64,000 bases of DNA from Shewanella ulleungensis (GTDB lineage: Bacteria; Pseudomonadota; Gammaproteobacteria; Enterobacterales; Shewanellaceae), in NCBI RefSeq assembly GCF_014648315.1, contig NZ_BMQW01000006.1, positions 260,948 through 324,947 on the forward strand, written 5' to 3'. The notes under the pieces were generated by a model. That model saw only the letters and a list, made by a program, of their open reading frames with translations, did no database searches and was not told the DNA's origin. Each line of letters opens with the position of its first letter. Position 1 is the first letter of the stretch. The translations under genes were made by a program, and so were the position numbers. This document shows, one piece after another, positions 9,369 through 18,595 of the stretch.

Positions 9369-9734
9369 TTATCCGTTGCCCCAAATGTCGGCATTAATGG
9401 GCTTACCCGGTGTATCAGTTTGTTCGCTGGTTTTGGCTTTAACAGCTTGAGGCTTTTTAGTTGCAGCATGTTGAGGCTTAGGCGCGGGTCTGCGAGAGTC
9501 ATCTTTGGGGGGCGGTAAAGGTAACTTGTTTGCTTTAAGATACAAGTATTCAACTTTGTCACGTGCCCACTGTGTTTTACGTAAAAATTTTAAGCTCGAT
9601 TTTACACTCGGATTGTCTTTAAAACATTGGATATTGATTCTTGAACCGAGTTCTTCCCAACCGTATTTTTCAACCAGTTCGGTAACAATAGTTTCTAGCT
9701 TTATGCCGTGAAGTGGGTTGTTTACTTGTGTCAT
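9369..9734 (-). CDS. VF530-type DNA-binding protein (DUF2132)
   Basis: The first 70 residues match the small VF530 helical DNA-binding fold: [20 protein letters not shown] followed by [33 protein letters not shown]. The C-terminal 50 residues form a Pro/Lys/Ala-rich, probably disordered tail ([21 protein letters not shown]), an extension beyond the usual 65-75 residues. The family has a structure but no settled function. It is single and convergent with the beta-barrel gene. Confidence 0.85.
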   Translation of the reverse strand: MTQVNNPLHGIKLETIVTELVEKYGWEELGSRINIQCFKDNPSVKSSLKFLRKTQWARDKVEYLYLKANKLPLPPPKDDSRRPAPKPQHAATKKPQAVKAKTSEQTDTPGKPINADIWGNG

Positions 9735-9800
9735 GGACCGTACGAGCTAATTAAATTTGCCAATATTATACCCACATTATTATCAAAGATATATCAATGC

Positions 9801-9827
9801 AAAAACGGCAGCCTTGGCTGCCGTTTT
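9801..9827 (-). terminator. Intrinsic terminator of the cstA-like gene
   Basis: AAAACGGCAGCC-TT-GGCTGCCGTTTT forms a 12-bp stem. Read on the minus strand it lies 16 bases after the transporter stop and ends in a T run. Confidence 0.85.
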
Positions 9828-9842
9828 ATGATGAAGTGAATA

Positions 9843-11303
9843 TTATTGTTCGTTTGCTAAACTGATGCTGTCTTCATCATCTGAATCAATATCACCTTTA
9901 CCTTTGGTCTTAATGATAATCAGAGCCGCAATAATTGCTGTGGTTACCATACCTGCCACAGTTGATACTGTCATCGGTAAGCCAGCACCTAAAGTAGATG
10001 AATTAAGCATGAAGCTAATTACCACACAGGTCATAAACATCGCCGGAACTGTGCAAATCCAGTGGAACTTATTATGACGTAGCAAATATGCCGCTGCGGT
10101 CCAAAGCATTAATACTGCGGTGGTTTGGTTAGCGACACCAAAGTATCGCCAAATAATACCGAAGTCGACTTGAGTTAATATTGCACCGATGGCAAACAAG
10201 GGTAGCGCTAGCAAGAGGCGTTTAGGCAGTGCCACTTGTTTGATGTTAAAGAACTCAGCCAAGATTAAGCGAGCGGAGCGAAACGCGGTATCACCTGAGG
10301 TAATAGGTAGTACAATAACCCCAAGGATTGCTAAGAAGCCACCAAATGCGCCAAGTAACCCGTTTGATGCTTCATACACTACGTTGGCTGGGTTGCCCGC
10401 CATACCAGCATTAAGGCCTTCAACACCACCAAAGAATGACAATGCAATAGCACACCAAATCAGTGCGATAACACCTTCACCAATCATGGCGCCAAAAAAC
10501 ACAAAGCGACCGTTTTCTTCGTTTTCAACACAACGTGCCATTAATGGTGACTGTGTTGCATGGAACCCTGATACGGCACCACAAGCGATGGTGATGAAGA
10601 GTGCAGGCCATAATGGCATGTCATTAGGATTAAGGTTGGTAAAGAAGTCACCTATTTCAAAACCAGGTAACATCGTGTGTTCAGTTGATAGCATTAATGC
10701 GATGGTTAAGCCAAGAGACATAAAGACTAATAGCGCGCCAAAGAAAGGGTAAAAACGACCGATAATTTTATCGATTGGTACAATGGTAGCAATAAGGTAG
10801 TAGAAGAAAATAATGCCAACAAATATGGCAACATCAAAACCGGTTAATTTGCTAAGTAAACCTGCTGGAGCAGAGATAAATACCACACCGACGAGCAGTA
10901 ATAAGATAATCGCAAACAGATTCATAAAGTGTTTAGCGCTTTTACCTAAATACTTACCCGCTAGGTTAGGCACTGATTGGCCGTTATTACGAACCGACAA
11001 CATGCCTGAAAAGTAATCGTGCACTGCACCTGCAAAAATACAACCAAATACAATCCATAACATTGCTGCGGGGCCATATAACGCACCTAAAATGGGGCCG
11101 AAAATTGGGCCCACACCCGCAATGTTCAATAATTGAATTAAATAGACCTTACCTTTAGACATGGGCACGAAATCGACGCCATCAGTCTGAGTAAAAGCAG
11201 GTGTTTGTCGTTGAGTGTTAATGCCGAATACCTTTTCGACAAAAGCCCCGTAAATAAAATACCCACCAATGAGTAAACCAACGCAGAGTAGAAACCAAGT
11301 CAT
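9843..11303 (-). CDS. CstA-family carbon-starvation / pyruvate transporter
   Basis: A 486-residue polytopic membrane protein of the CstA family, whose E. coli members CstA and BtsT take up peptides or pyruvate (BtsT is a pyruvate/H+ symporter). Conserved segments are LLNIAGVGPIFGPILGALYGP, GAVHDYFSGMLSVRNNGQS and SGFHATQSPLMARC. It is about 200 residues shorter than E. coli CstA and BtsT, as in the short CstA subfamily. The ATG at 11303 is chosen because GGGGAG lies just upstream; an earlier in-frame ATG at 11318 overlaps that ribosome-binding site. The neighbouring BtsS/BtsR-like pair points to pyruvate as the likely substrate (inference). Confidence 0.88.
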   Translation of the reverse strand: MTWFLLCVGLLIGGYFIYGAFVEKVFGINTQRQTPAFTQTDGVDFVPMSKGKVYLIQLLNIAGVGPIFGPILGALYGPAAMLWIVFGCIFAGAVHDYFSGMLSVRNNGQSVPNLAGKYLGKSAKHFMNLFAIILLLLVGVVFISAPAGLLSKLTGFDVAIFVGIIFFYYLIATIVPIDKIIGRFYPFFGALLVFMSLGLTIALMLSTEHTMLPGFEIGDFFTNLNPNDMPLWPALFITIACGAVSGFHATQSPLMARCVENEENGRFVFFGAMIGEGVIALIWCAIALSFFGGVEGLNAGMAGNPANVVYEASNGLLGAFGGFLAILGVIVLPITSGDTAFRSARLILAEFFNIKQVALPKRLLLALPLFAIGAILTQVDFGIIWRYFGVANQTTAVLMLWTAAAYLLRHNKFHWICTVPAMFMTCVVISFMLNSSTLGAGLPMTVSTVAGMVTTAIIAALIIIKTKGKGDIDSDDEDSISLANEQ

Positions 11304-11373
11304 TTTATATCTCCCCATAAATATAGTAATGCAACTTTAAGGCATTTCTGTGTTTAATAGGGGTCAAACTCGG

Positions 11374-11402
11374 TAACGGGTTCAATTAGCTGGTTAAGTG
11401 GT
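11374..11402 (-). promoter_or_regulatory. Candidate BtsR (LytTR) direct-repeat operator upstream of the cstA-like gene
   Basis: On the minus strand, ACCACTTA (11402-11395) is followed after exactly 13 bases by ACCCGTTA (11381-11374). The motif I recall for E. coli BtsR/YehT is ACC[GA]CT[CT]A-N13-ACC[GA]CT[CT]A. The first copy matches fully and the second matches six of eight positions. It is 71 bases before the transporter ATG, a suitable place for activation. Confidence 0.5.
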
Positions 11403-11464
11403 AAATAAGGCAGTTGAAGTGTTTTACCCTTGGCAAAACGTGCTTAATGTCACGCATTAAAAGA

Positions 11465-12175
11465 CTATTGAAAGCCTAATAATTGCTTTAGTTCTTTAAG
11501 ATAGCGGCGCGAAACGGGCACTTTAGCACCGCTGTGAGTGGTGACATCTGCCCCAGTGTCGGTTATTTCTATTTCAGATATTGCATCAGGTGAGATGAGA
11601 TATTGCTTATGGCAGCGAAATAACGCGGTTTTTTCTTCGAGCACTTTGAGTGTTAAGTGTGTATGACTAAAGCCATTACGACAATGAACATGGATACCGC
11701 CCACATCACTGACGATAAACTCCACATCAGCTGTTGTAATCACTTTAAGCTTACTGCCGCTGTAGCAGGGTAAATGTGCTAATTGTTTAGGTAAAATTGG
11801 TGCTAAAAGTTGAGGTGCTATATTGGTTCTAACTTTATCTAAAGTTTGATTAAAGCGGTTTTCATCTATGGGTTTCAATAAATAATCAAAAGCATTATTG
11901 TCAAATGCCTTTACTGCATATTCGTCAAAGGCGGTGATAAATACTGCCCGAGGCATCTGTTCTGGGTTCAGCATAGCAATTAATTCCATTCCATTTATCC
12001 GTGGCATTTGGATATCAACAAATATCAGGTCAGGTTTTAATCGATTAATGTGCTGTAACGCTTCTATCGCATTACCACATTGAGCCAGTACTTCAATGTC
12101 TGCGTGTTTTTCCAGAAGGTCTGCCACTTCTTGGCGGGCAAAAGGCTCATCGTCAATAATTAAACAGCGGATCAT
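11465..12175 (-). CDS. btsR: LytTR-family response regulator, BtsR-like
   Basis: A 236-residue response regulator. The receiver domain (residues 1-120) has the acidic pair in CLIIDDEPFARQE, the phosphorylation Asp in DLIFVDIQMPRING, and the conserved Lys in DYLLKPID. The LytTR DNA-binding domain occupies about 135-236 (HCRNGFSHTHLTLKVLEEK, FRCHKQYLI, VPVSRRYLKELK). It is closely similar to E. coli BtsR/YehT, which activates a CstA-type pyruvate transporter gene. It overlaps the kinase gene by four bases (ATGA), and the transporter lies directly downstream. Confidence 0.9.
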   Translation of the reverse strand: MIRCLIIDDEPFARQEVADLLEKHADIEVLAQCGNAIEALQHINRLKPDLIFVDIQMPRINGMELIAMLNPEQMPRAVFITAFDEYAVKAFDNNAFDYLLKPIDENRFNQTLDKVRTNIAPQLLAPILPKQLAHLPCYSGSKLKVITTADVEFIVSDVGGIHVHCRNGFSHTHLTLKVLEEKTALFRCHKQYLISPDAISEIEITDTGADVTTHSGAKVPVSRRYLKELKQLLGFQ

Positions 12176-13848
12176 AAGGTTGCCTCTTCAAGCGGAATGC
12201 GCACACTGACACAGGTAAACTCATCAGCTTGGCTATGTACCTCGATACCGTAGTGTTCTCCAAAGAGGTTTTGCAAGCGCTTATGTACTAGGTTCATGCC
12301 TAGTCCTTCGGTGTTTATTGAGGGTTGGTATAGGCCTGCGTTGTCGGTAACACTGAGCAATAAGTCATTGCCTTCAACTTTAGCGTTTACTTTAATTACA
12401 CCTTCGTCAAGCATTAATGATGTGCCATGTTTTACCGCATTCTCGATCAATGGTTGCAAAGTAAATGCGGGCATTTTGTGATGATGATAAATAGTCGGTA
12501 TGGTGATGCTGACATTAAGCTTGTCGATAAATCGTGCATGCTCAATGGCCAGATAAGCATCGATATGTTCTAGCTCATCGCCTAAGGTGACTAGGCCTGT
12601 GGTACGGGTGAGGTTGATTCGTAAGAATTGCGATAACTGTTTAATCAACTTTTTTGCCATGGGCGGGTCGCGACTAATAATCGCACCAATGGTATTTAAG
12701 GCATTAAATAAAAAGTGTGGGTTAACCTGAGCGTGGAGTAATTTAATTTCGGCTTGCATTAATAAGCTTTTTTGTTGTTCAAAGCGGCCATATAAAATTT
12801 GGTTTGAGAGTAGCCGTGCAATACCTTCACCTAGAGTGCGATTGATATTTAAAAATAACTTATTTTTTGGCTCATACAATTTAATGGTGCCGACGACTTC
12901 GTCGTTACTGCGCAGTGGTATCACTAAACTTGAGCCAAGATTACAATGATTTGATATCGAGCAGGCATAAGTGGTGTCCACACCATCGGCAAACATGACT
13001 TTGTTTTGAGCAATGGCATCTAAGGTGATTTGGGAGGATATCGGTGTATTGGGCAGATGATGGTCGGCGCCAATCCCAATAAAAGCCAATAATTTATGAC
13101 AATCGGTAATCGCAACCGCACCAACGCGAGTCTCTTCAATAATAATTTTCGCTACTTTTTGGCTCGACTCTTCATTAAACCCTTTCGATAAAATGCCAAC
13201 ACTGCGTTCAGCAATTTTCAGCGCATTAGTTGAAAAGCTCGAAGATAACTTGTCGAACATGGCCTTTTGGTCACGAACGATACTCATAAACATTGCAGCA
13301 CCAAGTGAATTAATGAGTAACATTGGTGGCGCAATAACATAAACTAAGGCCCAAGCTTGATCAAAAGGTTTGGCGAATAATAAAATCAAACTCATTTGCA
13401 TCAGCTCAGCACAAAATGTGAGCATAAAAACTTTAGACGGTGTGTATACCGACTCAGATTGACCTGCCTTTTTAAGATAGTAACTGACTAAACCTGCAGA
13501 TAGACCTTCAAGGGTTGTCGAGATCGCGCAGGCAATATCGGTAAACCCGCCCATTGAATAACGATGTAACCCACCGGTTAGACCAACAAAAAATCCGGTC
13601 ACAGGGCCACCTAATAATCCGCCGAGTACCGCTCCCATAGCACGAGTATTTGCAATCGCACCGGTAGTTTGTTCTCCGAAATAGGTCGCCATAATACAAA
13701 AAAGTGAGAATACAACATAGATAAAAACTTTGTGCGGCAGGCGCTTTGAACCTTCTGCAAAGAATTTAAACAACGGTGTTTTGCTTACAAGGTAGACAAT
13801 AACTAGGTATACGCACATTTGTTGCGTGAGTAATAAAATCAATGACAT
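12172..13848 (-). CDS. btsS: LytS-type sensor histidine kinase, BtsS-like
   Basis: A 558-residue sensor kinase. Residues 1-200 contain the LytS-type 5TM/7TM sensor (QQMCVYLVIVYLVSKTPLF, NTRAMGAVLGGLLGGPVTG, GLTGGLHRYSMGG). A GAF-like segment follows (residues 215-350), then the His-kinase domain with H-box QVNPHFLFNALNTIGAI and ATPase motifs IENAVKHG, NAGLYQP and GLGMNLVHKRL. It tracks E. coli BtsS/YehU, a high-affinity pyruvate sensor, along its whole length. It heads a btsS-btsR operon next to a CstA-type transporter. Confidence 0.9.
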   Translation of the reverse strand: MSLILLLTQQMCVYLVIVYLVSKTPLFKFFAEGSKRLPHKVFIYVVFSLFCIMATYFGEQTTGAIANTRAMGAVLGGLLGGPVTGFFVGLTGGLHRYSMGGFTDIACAISTTLEGLSAGLVSYYLKKAGQSESVYTPSKVFMLTFCAELMQMSLILLFAKPFDQAWALVYVIAPPMLLINSLGAAMFMSIVRDQKAMFDKLSSSFSTNALKIAERSVGILSKGFNEESSQKVAKIIIEETRVGAVAITDCHKLLAFIGIGADHHLPNTPISSQITLDAIAQNKVMFADGVDTTYACSISNHCNLGSSLVIPLRSNDEVVGTIKLYEPKNKLFLNINRTLGEGIARLLSNQILYGRFEQQKSLLMQAEIKLLHAQVNPHFLFNALNTIGAIISRDPPMAKKLIKQLSQFLRINLTRTTGLVTLGDELEHIDAYLAIEHARFIDKLNVSITIPTIYHHHKMPAFTLQPLIENAVKHGTSLMLDEGVIKVNAKVEGNDLLLSVTDNAGLYQPSINTEGLGMNLVHKRLQNLFGEHYGIEVHSQADEFTCVSVRIPLEEATL

Positions 13849-13963
13849 GGCTTCTCACAAATTAGTGATATTAGATAGATATTGCATACCCAATTAGAGT
13901 TGCGGAGTTGAATCTGAATCTAAATTAGAATGCGTGAATAATAGTAAGGGAAATGAAGTGCTG

Positions 13964-14308
13964 TTAACGTGACGACTTACTCAATATGGTTAATTGATCG
14001 TTGTCATGTTGCTGATAAAACTCATCTATCAGGACTCTGAGGATTTTAGACTTGGCCACTTTGGTGGTTTTAGCTATTTCATCAAGTTGTGAAATGCTTT
14101 TTTCAGTAAGAGTAAATGTCGCATGACGGTAGATTTTAGTGCTCTTTTTATCGAGCCCTTTGAGAAACTGAGCCGTAGTTTGGCTCGGTGCAGTTTGCCC
14201 AGCAGTTTTACCTAATGCATAGTTATTTGCATCTTCAATAAAGTCATCCACAGACACCTTTTTGCGGGTGTCTTTGGTTTTTTTACGTTTGAGATCAGTT
14301 AAACTCAT
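13964..14308 (-). CDS. Small ribbon-helix-helix-like partner of ParA-type ATPase
   Basis: The 114-residue basic protein begins MSLTDLKRKKTKDTRKK with a charged, likely flexible N-terminus. It ends in a segment that looks like a ribbon-helix-helix domain (RHATFTLTEKSISQLDEIAK then AKSKILRVLIDEFYQQ: one strand and two helices). The ATG at 14308 overlaps the upstream ParA-like gene by 14 bases, so the two are translationally coupled; a longer frame to 14407 lies wholly inside that gene. ParF/ParG-type plasmid partition loci have the same layout, with a mobile basic N-terminus on an RHH dimer. I do not recognise a named chromosomal family. Confidence 0.65.
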   Translation of the reverse strand: MSLTDLKRKKTKDTRKKVSVDDFIEDANNYALGKTAGQTAPSQTTAQFLKGLDKKSTKIYRHATFTLTEKSISQLDEIAKTTKVAKSKILRVLIDEFYQQHDNDQLTILSKSSR

Positions 14309-14963
14309 AACGATTTTCTGGTGGTATAGCAAAAAGCTCATCAGCAATGGCGCGAATTTCATCGGCAGCTTTACCATCGGGTTCGATTTCGAGAACAGAC
14401 GAGCCACTTTCTTCGCTATCGTCGTAAAGATTTCGGCTAAAGGTGACCGAATCTAGCGCTCGTAATCCAAATGATTGCACGACTTCTTTGGCTTCTAGAA
14501 TACGCTTGCCTTGTGATGGTAGTGCAGGGCATTGAGTAATCACAATAGCAGCGACCATTTTGGGGTTAACCATTTTACAGGTGCTAAGCATGTCTTCCAT
14601 GTGAGGTAATGTTTTTAAATCACGACGTTTGGGTCTTAATGGAATAACAACATAAGTGGCAACTGACATAGCGGCACGCATAGCGAGGTTATCTTGGCCG
14701 CCACAATCGACAATAACATAGTCAAAGCGTTCATCAAGACTCAACAAGTCATTACGAATTTTACCATAAAGTTGAATACAATTAATCGCTTTTAAGCTCG
14801 GGTCATTGTTGCGAGCTTGGATCCAGTCTGATGTGGTGCGCTGGGGATCACAATCTACCATCAACACATTGGCATCGAATTTTTGGGTTATATATACCGC
14901 AAGGTTTTGCGCTAAACAGCTTTTTCCGCTGCCACCTTTTTCTCCACCAACGAGCAATATCAT
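14295..14963 (-). CDS. Orphan ParA/MinD-superfamily ATPase, ParF-like
   Basis: A 222-residue P-loop ATPase of the ParA superfamily. It starts MILLVGGEKGGSGKS with the deviant Walker A motif (KGGSGKS, signature Lys present), has the A' motif VLMVDCDPQRTTSDW and Walker B YVIVDCGGQ, and lacks the N-terminal HTH of type Ia ParA. These ATPases use ATP-dependent dimerisation and nonspecific DNA binding to position DNA, protein clusters or chemoreceptors. The ATG at 14963 is chosen over an earlier in-frame start at 15002 because the protein fold begins there. It is not the main chromosomal parAB: no ParB-type gene or origin genes are nearby. The cargo is unknown. Confidence 0.8.
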   Translation of the reverse strand: MILLVGGEKGGSGKSCLAQNLAVYITQKFDANVLMVDCDPQRTTSDWIQARNNDPSLKAINCIQLYGKIRNDLLSLDERFDYVIVDCGGQDNLAMRAAMSVATYVVIPLRPKRRDLKTLPHMEDMLSTCKMVNPKMVAAIVITQCPALPSQGKRILEAKEVVQSFGLRALDSVTFSRNLYDDSEESGSSVLEIEPDGKAADEIRAIADELFAIPPENRYEFN

Positions 14964-15069
14964 GTTTCGTTCCTCTATGCTTAACGTTGTGTCACGCCGC
15001 AAATGGGTGATTCGGTTTATCTATTGAGTATAGAGCAGCCCATTCAGACTGCATGGAATATTCAATGAT

Positions 15070-15372
15070 TTAAATTAATTGCAGTGCAATGTGGAAACTC
15101 TGCGCTGAGCATTGCGAACAACGACACACCTGGCCTTTAATGGTATTTTGCTTAGTTGTGTTTTCGTTGAAGGTAATCGCGATAAGATCGCCGAGTTTAA
15201 AAGCTGTTTTAAAATCTAACAATATGCCTTTACGAGCTAAATCGATGCATACCCCATAGTCTTGGCAAGACTCTCCCTGGGCGTTTATCCAATCTAAACG
15301 TACCCGTTCAGCTTCCATATCAACTCTGAGTGAACTACGTTTTTCATCAAATCCTGTTGGCTCTTGGCCCAT
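15070..15372 (-). CDS. PilZ-domain c-di-GMP-binding protein
   Basis: A 100-residue stand-alone PilZ domain. The first c-di-GMP contact RSSLR (RxxxR) is at about residues 12-16. The second motif is DLARKG, where the usual Ser of DxSxxG is Ala, so binding could be weaker. Four cysteines occur, two in CRCSQC near the C-terminus, which is unusual for PilZ and might bind a metal. The start has a good AAGGAG. It lies upstream of the ParA-like pair on the same strand with a gap of 106 bases, so cotranscription is possible but not shown. Confidence 0.8.
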   Translation of the reverse strand: MGQEPTGFDEKRSSLRVDMEAERVRLDWINAQGESCQDYGVCIDLARKGILLDFKTAFKLGDLIAITFNENTTKQNTIKGQVCRCSQCSAQSFHIALQLI

Positions 15373-15508
15373 ACTGTCGCTCCTTGAAAATCAAAACACT
15401 GAATTAATGGGGGTGTATTGTTACTATTAGCTTTATTGTTAGCACAATTACTTTGTTAAGCAAGCGCTAACACGGAGTTAAGACTGAGATCTTTTAATTT
15501 ATTAGCTA

Positions 15509-15919
15509 CTAATTATCGTAATCCTGGTTTTTAGGGTAGGGCATTTTTAACTGACCCCATCGGATAACAATAACAGTACACGCCAATACTATGGTGGATA
15601 CTGATATGGCTAAAATACGCCAGTCTTCCATCGCCTTCATATCTAAGATGAGGTAACGCGCTAACGCTACGATAGCAATATATAACGGCATTCGAATTGG
15701 CAGCTTTCCCGATTCGATATAGTTAACCACCATCGCAAGTACTTCGAGGTAAATAAACAGCAAGAGTAAGTCTGCTAATTCAACGGTGCGAATAGCGATC
15801 ATGTGGAGGATTTCTTCGCCGATGGCAAATAAAGTCGCTAGAGCAATTATAAATAAGACTAAGTGTTCAATGCTCTTTAAGGATTTAATGCTTAAGTCTT
15901 TAGCTTTATGTAATGGCAT
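15509..15919 (-). CDS. psiE: Phosphate-starvation-inducible PsiE family membrane protein
   Basis: The 136-residue protein has four predicted membrane helices (LVLFIIALATLFAIGEEIL, ELADLLLLFIYLEVLAMVV, MPLYIAIVALARYLILD, ILAISVSTIVLACTVIVI) and the PsiE-type core YLEVLAMVxxYIESGKLPIR. PsiE is a phosphate-starvation gene in E. coli, but its function is unknown. I do not see a clear Pho box upstream, so regulation by phosphate here is not established. Confidence 0.82.
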   Translation of the reverse strand: MPLHKAKDLSIKSLKSIEHLVLFIIALATLFAIGEEILHMIAIRTVELADLLLLFIYLEVLAMVVNYIESGKLPIRMPLYIAIVALARYLILDMKAMEDWRILAISVSTIVLACTVIVIRWGQLKMPYPKNQDYDN

Positions 15920-16011
15920 AGTTGTTATTCTGTAAGCAAATGAAGCTGCATTATCGACGAGTTTCGATAATTTGCCCAGTGATCCGGTTCAACTTTAGCA
16001 AATTCAAAGAC

Positions 16012-16053
16012 AAAAAAACCGCTAATAGCGATAAATGCCAATAGCGGTTTTTA
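16012..16053. terminator. Terminator downstream of suhB
   Basis: AAAAACCGCTA and TAGCGGTTTTT form an 11-bp stem with a long loop and A/T tracts on both flanks. It lies 27 bases beyond the suhB stop on the minus strand. Confidence 0.75.
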
Positions 16054-16079
16054 ATAGTGTCTTGTCGAGGGAGATAAGC

Positions 16080-16883
16080 TTAGCGCTTTAATCCTTCGTT
16101 TAGTAACGGACGCATGGTTTTGACTAATTGTGTAGTTACTTTAGGGCTACCAGCAACAATGTTACCAGATGTCATGTAATTGTGAGCACCCATAAAGTCA
16201 GTGACAGTACCACCTGCTTCACGGCAAATTAAGTCGCCAGCAGCGATGTCCCATGGTTTTAGGCCAATTTCAAAGAAACCATCTAAACGGCCAGCAGCTA
16301 CGTATGCTAGATCGAGTGCAGCAGAACCAGTACGACGTAAGTCAGCACACAGCGGGAAGACTTCTGCTAAAATAGCCATGTAGGTGTCAGTGTGTTGGCG
16401 AGCCTTGAAAGGAAAACCAGTACCAATCATGGTATTGCTTAGGTCGTTAACATTGGTCACACGTAAACGGAAATCGTTTAGCTTAGCGCCTTTACCGCGC
16501 ACGGCAGAGAAGAGTTCTTCGCGAACAGGATCATAAATAACGGCAACTTCAATTTTGCCTTTATATTGAACTGCGATAGAAACTGCAAAATGAGGAATAC
16601 CACGAACGAAGTTGTTAGTGCCATCCAAAGGATCAACTATCCAAACGTAATCTTTGTTGTCGCCACGGTTTTCACCGTCCTCTTCGCCCACGATAGTGTG
16701 ATCTGGGTAAGATTTACGAATTTGATAAGTAATAGTTGCTTCTGCTTCCTTGTCTACACTAGTCACAAAATCATTAATACCTTTACTACTAACCTCAACA
16801 CGGTCAAGTTCAGTATAGGCGCGCATAATAGTTTGGCCCGCAGCGCGTGCAGCGCGCGTGGCAATAGTCAGCATCGGATGCAT
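16080..16883 (-). CDS. suhB: Inositol-1-monophosphatase, SuhB
   Basis: SuhB hydrolyses inositol monophosphate in vitro; in E. coli it also joins rRNA antitermination complexes. The 267-residue protein has the Mg2+-binding motifs GEEDGE, IVDPLDGTNNFVRGIPHF and PWDIAAGDLICREAGG. The ATG at 16883 (MHPMLTIATRAAR) is chosen because the family begins at this point; a 15-residue upstream extension to 16928 runs into the promoter region shared with trmJ. It is divergent from trmJ, as in many gammaproteobacteria. Confidence 0.96.
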   Translation of the reverse strand: MHPMLTIATRAARAAGQTIMRAYTELDRVEVSSKGINDFVTSVDKEAEATITYQIRKSYPDHTIVGEEDGENRGDNKDYVWIVDPLDGTNNFVRGIPHFAVSIAVQYKGKIEVAVIYDPVREELFSAVRGKGAKLNDFRLRVTNVNDLSNTMIGTGFPFKARQHTDTYMAILAEVFPLCADLRRTGSAALDLAYVAAGRLDGFFEIGLKPWDIAAGDLICREAGGTVTDFMGAHNYMTSGNIVAGSPKVTTQLVKTMRPLLNEGLKR

Positions 16884-17033
16884 TGCAATCCCCTGGATGT
16901 TAAAGAACGAGTAAAATAGCGCCCGCATTATACTTAATTTAGAGATTATATCAAATGCAGATTTTCATATAACGTAATAAACAACGACTGTGTTAATATA
17001 TGGGCAATATTTTTTGTCAAAAGAAAGTCGTTC

Positions 17034-17750
17034 ATGCTCAGTAATATTCGTGTTGTTTTAGTTGGAACATCCCACCCTGGTAACATTGGCTCTACCGCCA
17101 GAGCGATGAAAACCATGGGTTTATCTAATTTATATCTTGCAGAGCCGCGTACCGAACCTGATGGTCAATCTATTGCGCTTGCTGCTGGTGCATCTGATAT
17201 CTTAAAAAATCTCACTACGGTCGACTCCTTACAAGAAGCGATTGCCGATTGCAGTTTAGTGATAGCAACCAGTGCGCGTAGCCGCACATTAGATTGGCCG
17301 ATGCTAGACCCACGCGAAGCGGGTCAAAAACTGACTCAAGAAAGTCTTACTGGCCCTGTAGCTATTGTATTTGGCCGTGAGAATCACGGGCTGAGTAATG
17401 AGGAGTTGCAGCAATGTACTTATCATGTGGCTATTCCTGCAAATCCAGAATACAGCTCGTTAAATTTAGCTCAAGCTGTTCAAATCATTTGTTATGAAAC
17501 TCGCGTTGCACATTTGGCGCAAACTGAAGCAGCGCCAGAAACAGAAGCGTATCCATTAACGGTTGAGTTAGAAAGATTCTTTGTGCATTTAGAGTCAACA
17601 TTATCTAAAACGGGTTTTGTGATCAAAAATCACCCTGGTCAAGTAATGACAAAGTTACGTCGCTTGTACACTCGCGCGCGTATTGAAGCCCCTGAGATGA
17701 ATATTCTTCGTGGCATTTTGACTTCCATTGACAAGAAAATGGATAAATAA
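17034..17750 (+). CDS. trmJ: tRNA (cytidine/uridine-2'-O-)-methyltransferase TrmJ
   Basis: TrmJ methylates the 2'-OH of residue 32 in several tRNAs. The 238-residue SPOUT-fold protein has the N-terminal [20 protein letters not shown], and the knot motifs [13 protein letters not shown] and [18 protein letters not shown] that form the SAM pocket. A C-terminal helical extension follows, typical of TrmJ. The ATG is preceded by AGAAAG. It is 23 bases upstream of cysE. Confidence 0.96.
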   Translation: MLSNIRVVLVGTSHPGNIGSTARAMKTMGLSNLYLAEPRTEPDGQSIALAAGASDILKNLTTVDSLQEAIADCSLVIATSARSRTLDWPMLDPREAGQKLTQESLTGPVAIVFGRENHGLSNEELQQCTYHVAIPANPEYSSLNLAQAVQIICYETRVAHLAQTEAAPETEAYPLTVELERFFVHLESTLSKTGFVIKNHPGQVMTKLRRLYTRARIEAPEMNILRGILTSIDKKMDK

Positions 17751-17773
17751 GATTAATCCGTAAGGAACACACC

Positions 17774-18595
17774 ATGGGCGTCATTGCTAGAATTAAAGAA
17801 GACATCGAGTCGATTTATCATCGCGATCCAGCTGCAAACAGTACCCTCGAGATTATATTTAACTATCCCGGTATGCATGCAATTTGGATCCACCGTATTA
17901 GTCATAAACTTTGGCGTGCTAATTGGCGTTTTACCGCGCGGTGTTTATCGACCTTTTCGCGTTGGTTAACTGGGGTTGAGATTCATCCCGGCGCAACAAT
18001 AGGCCGACGTTTCTTTATTGACCATGGTATGGGCGTTGTTATTGGTGAAACAGCCGAAATTGGCGATGATTGCACGCTTTATCATAGCGTTACCTTGGGC
18101 GGAACCACTTGGCAGCCAGGTAAACGTCATCCTACTTTAGGCAATAACGTCGTAATTGGTGCAGGTGCTAAAATATTAGGCCCTATTACCATGCATGATG
18201 GTGCCCGTGTGGGGTCTAATTCTGTTGTGGTAAAAGATGTTGCGACTGACAATACTGTAGTCGGTATACCTGGCCGCGTAGTAGCTACACCGACTAATCA
18301 GTCAAAAGAGAAAACAGAACGCCGAACAGAAATGGCTAAAAAATATGGTTTTGACGCCTATGCGGTATCACCAGACAATCCAGATCCTGTTGCAAATGCA
18401 ATAGGTCAAATGCTTGATCACATGCATTTAATGGATTCAAAAGTCCAAGAGTTGTGCCAAGCTATCCAGCAACTTGGTGGTGATGTGTGTACCAAAAAGT
18501 TGCCAGAGTTAAATGTTGATGCATTTGATGAAGCTGAACGAAATGCGGCAAGTAATCGTATACAAGATATAGATAAGTTTGACCCAAGTATTTAG
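17774..18595 (+). CDS. cysE: Serine O-acetyltransferase
   Basis: CysE acetylates L-serine with acetyl-CoA, the entry step to cysteine. The 273-residue protein has the N-terminal helical domain and a left-handed hexapeptide beta-helix with the active-site segment [17 protein letters not shown] and HSVTLGG. The C-terminal tail (residues 185-273) is longer than in short SAT isoforms and ends in [27 protein letters not shown] ribosome-binding site supports the start. Placement just before iscR links sulfur supply to Fe-S assembly. Confidence 0.95.
   Translation: MGVIARIKEDIESIYHRDPAANSTLEIIFNYPGMHAIWIHRISHKLWRANWRFTARCLSTFSRWLTGVEIHPGATIGRRFFIDHGMGVVIGETAEIGDDCTLYHSVTLGGTTWQPGKRHPTLGNNVVIGAGAKILGPITMHDGARVGSNSVVVKDVATDNTVVGIPGRVVATPTNQSKEKTERRTEMAKKYGFDAYAVSPDNPDPVANAIGQMLDHMHLMDSKVQELCQAIQQLGGDVCTKKLPELNVDAFDEAERNAASNRIQDIDKFDPSI

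Noticed and set aside
10189..10752. 187-codon plus-strand frame opposite the cstA-like gene
   Set aside because: Antisense shadow of a membrane protein gene; low-complexity product with no family resemblance.
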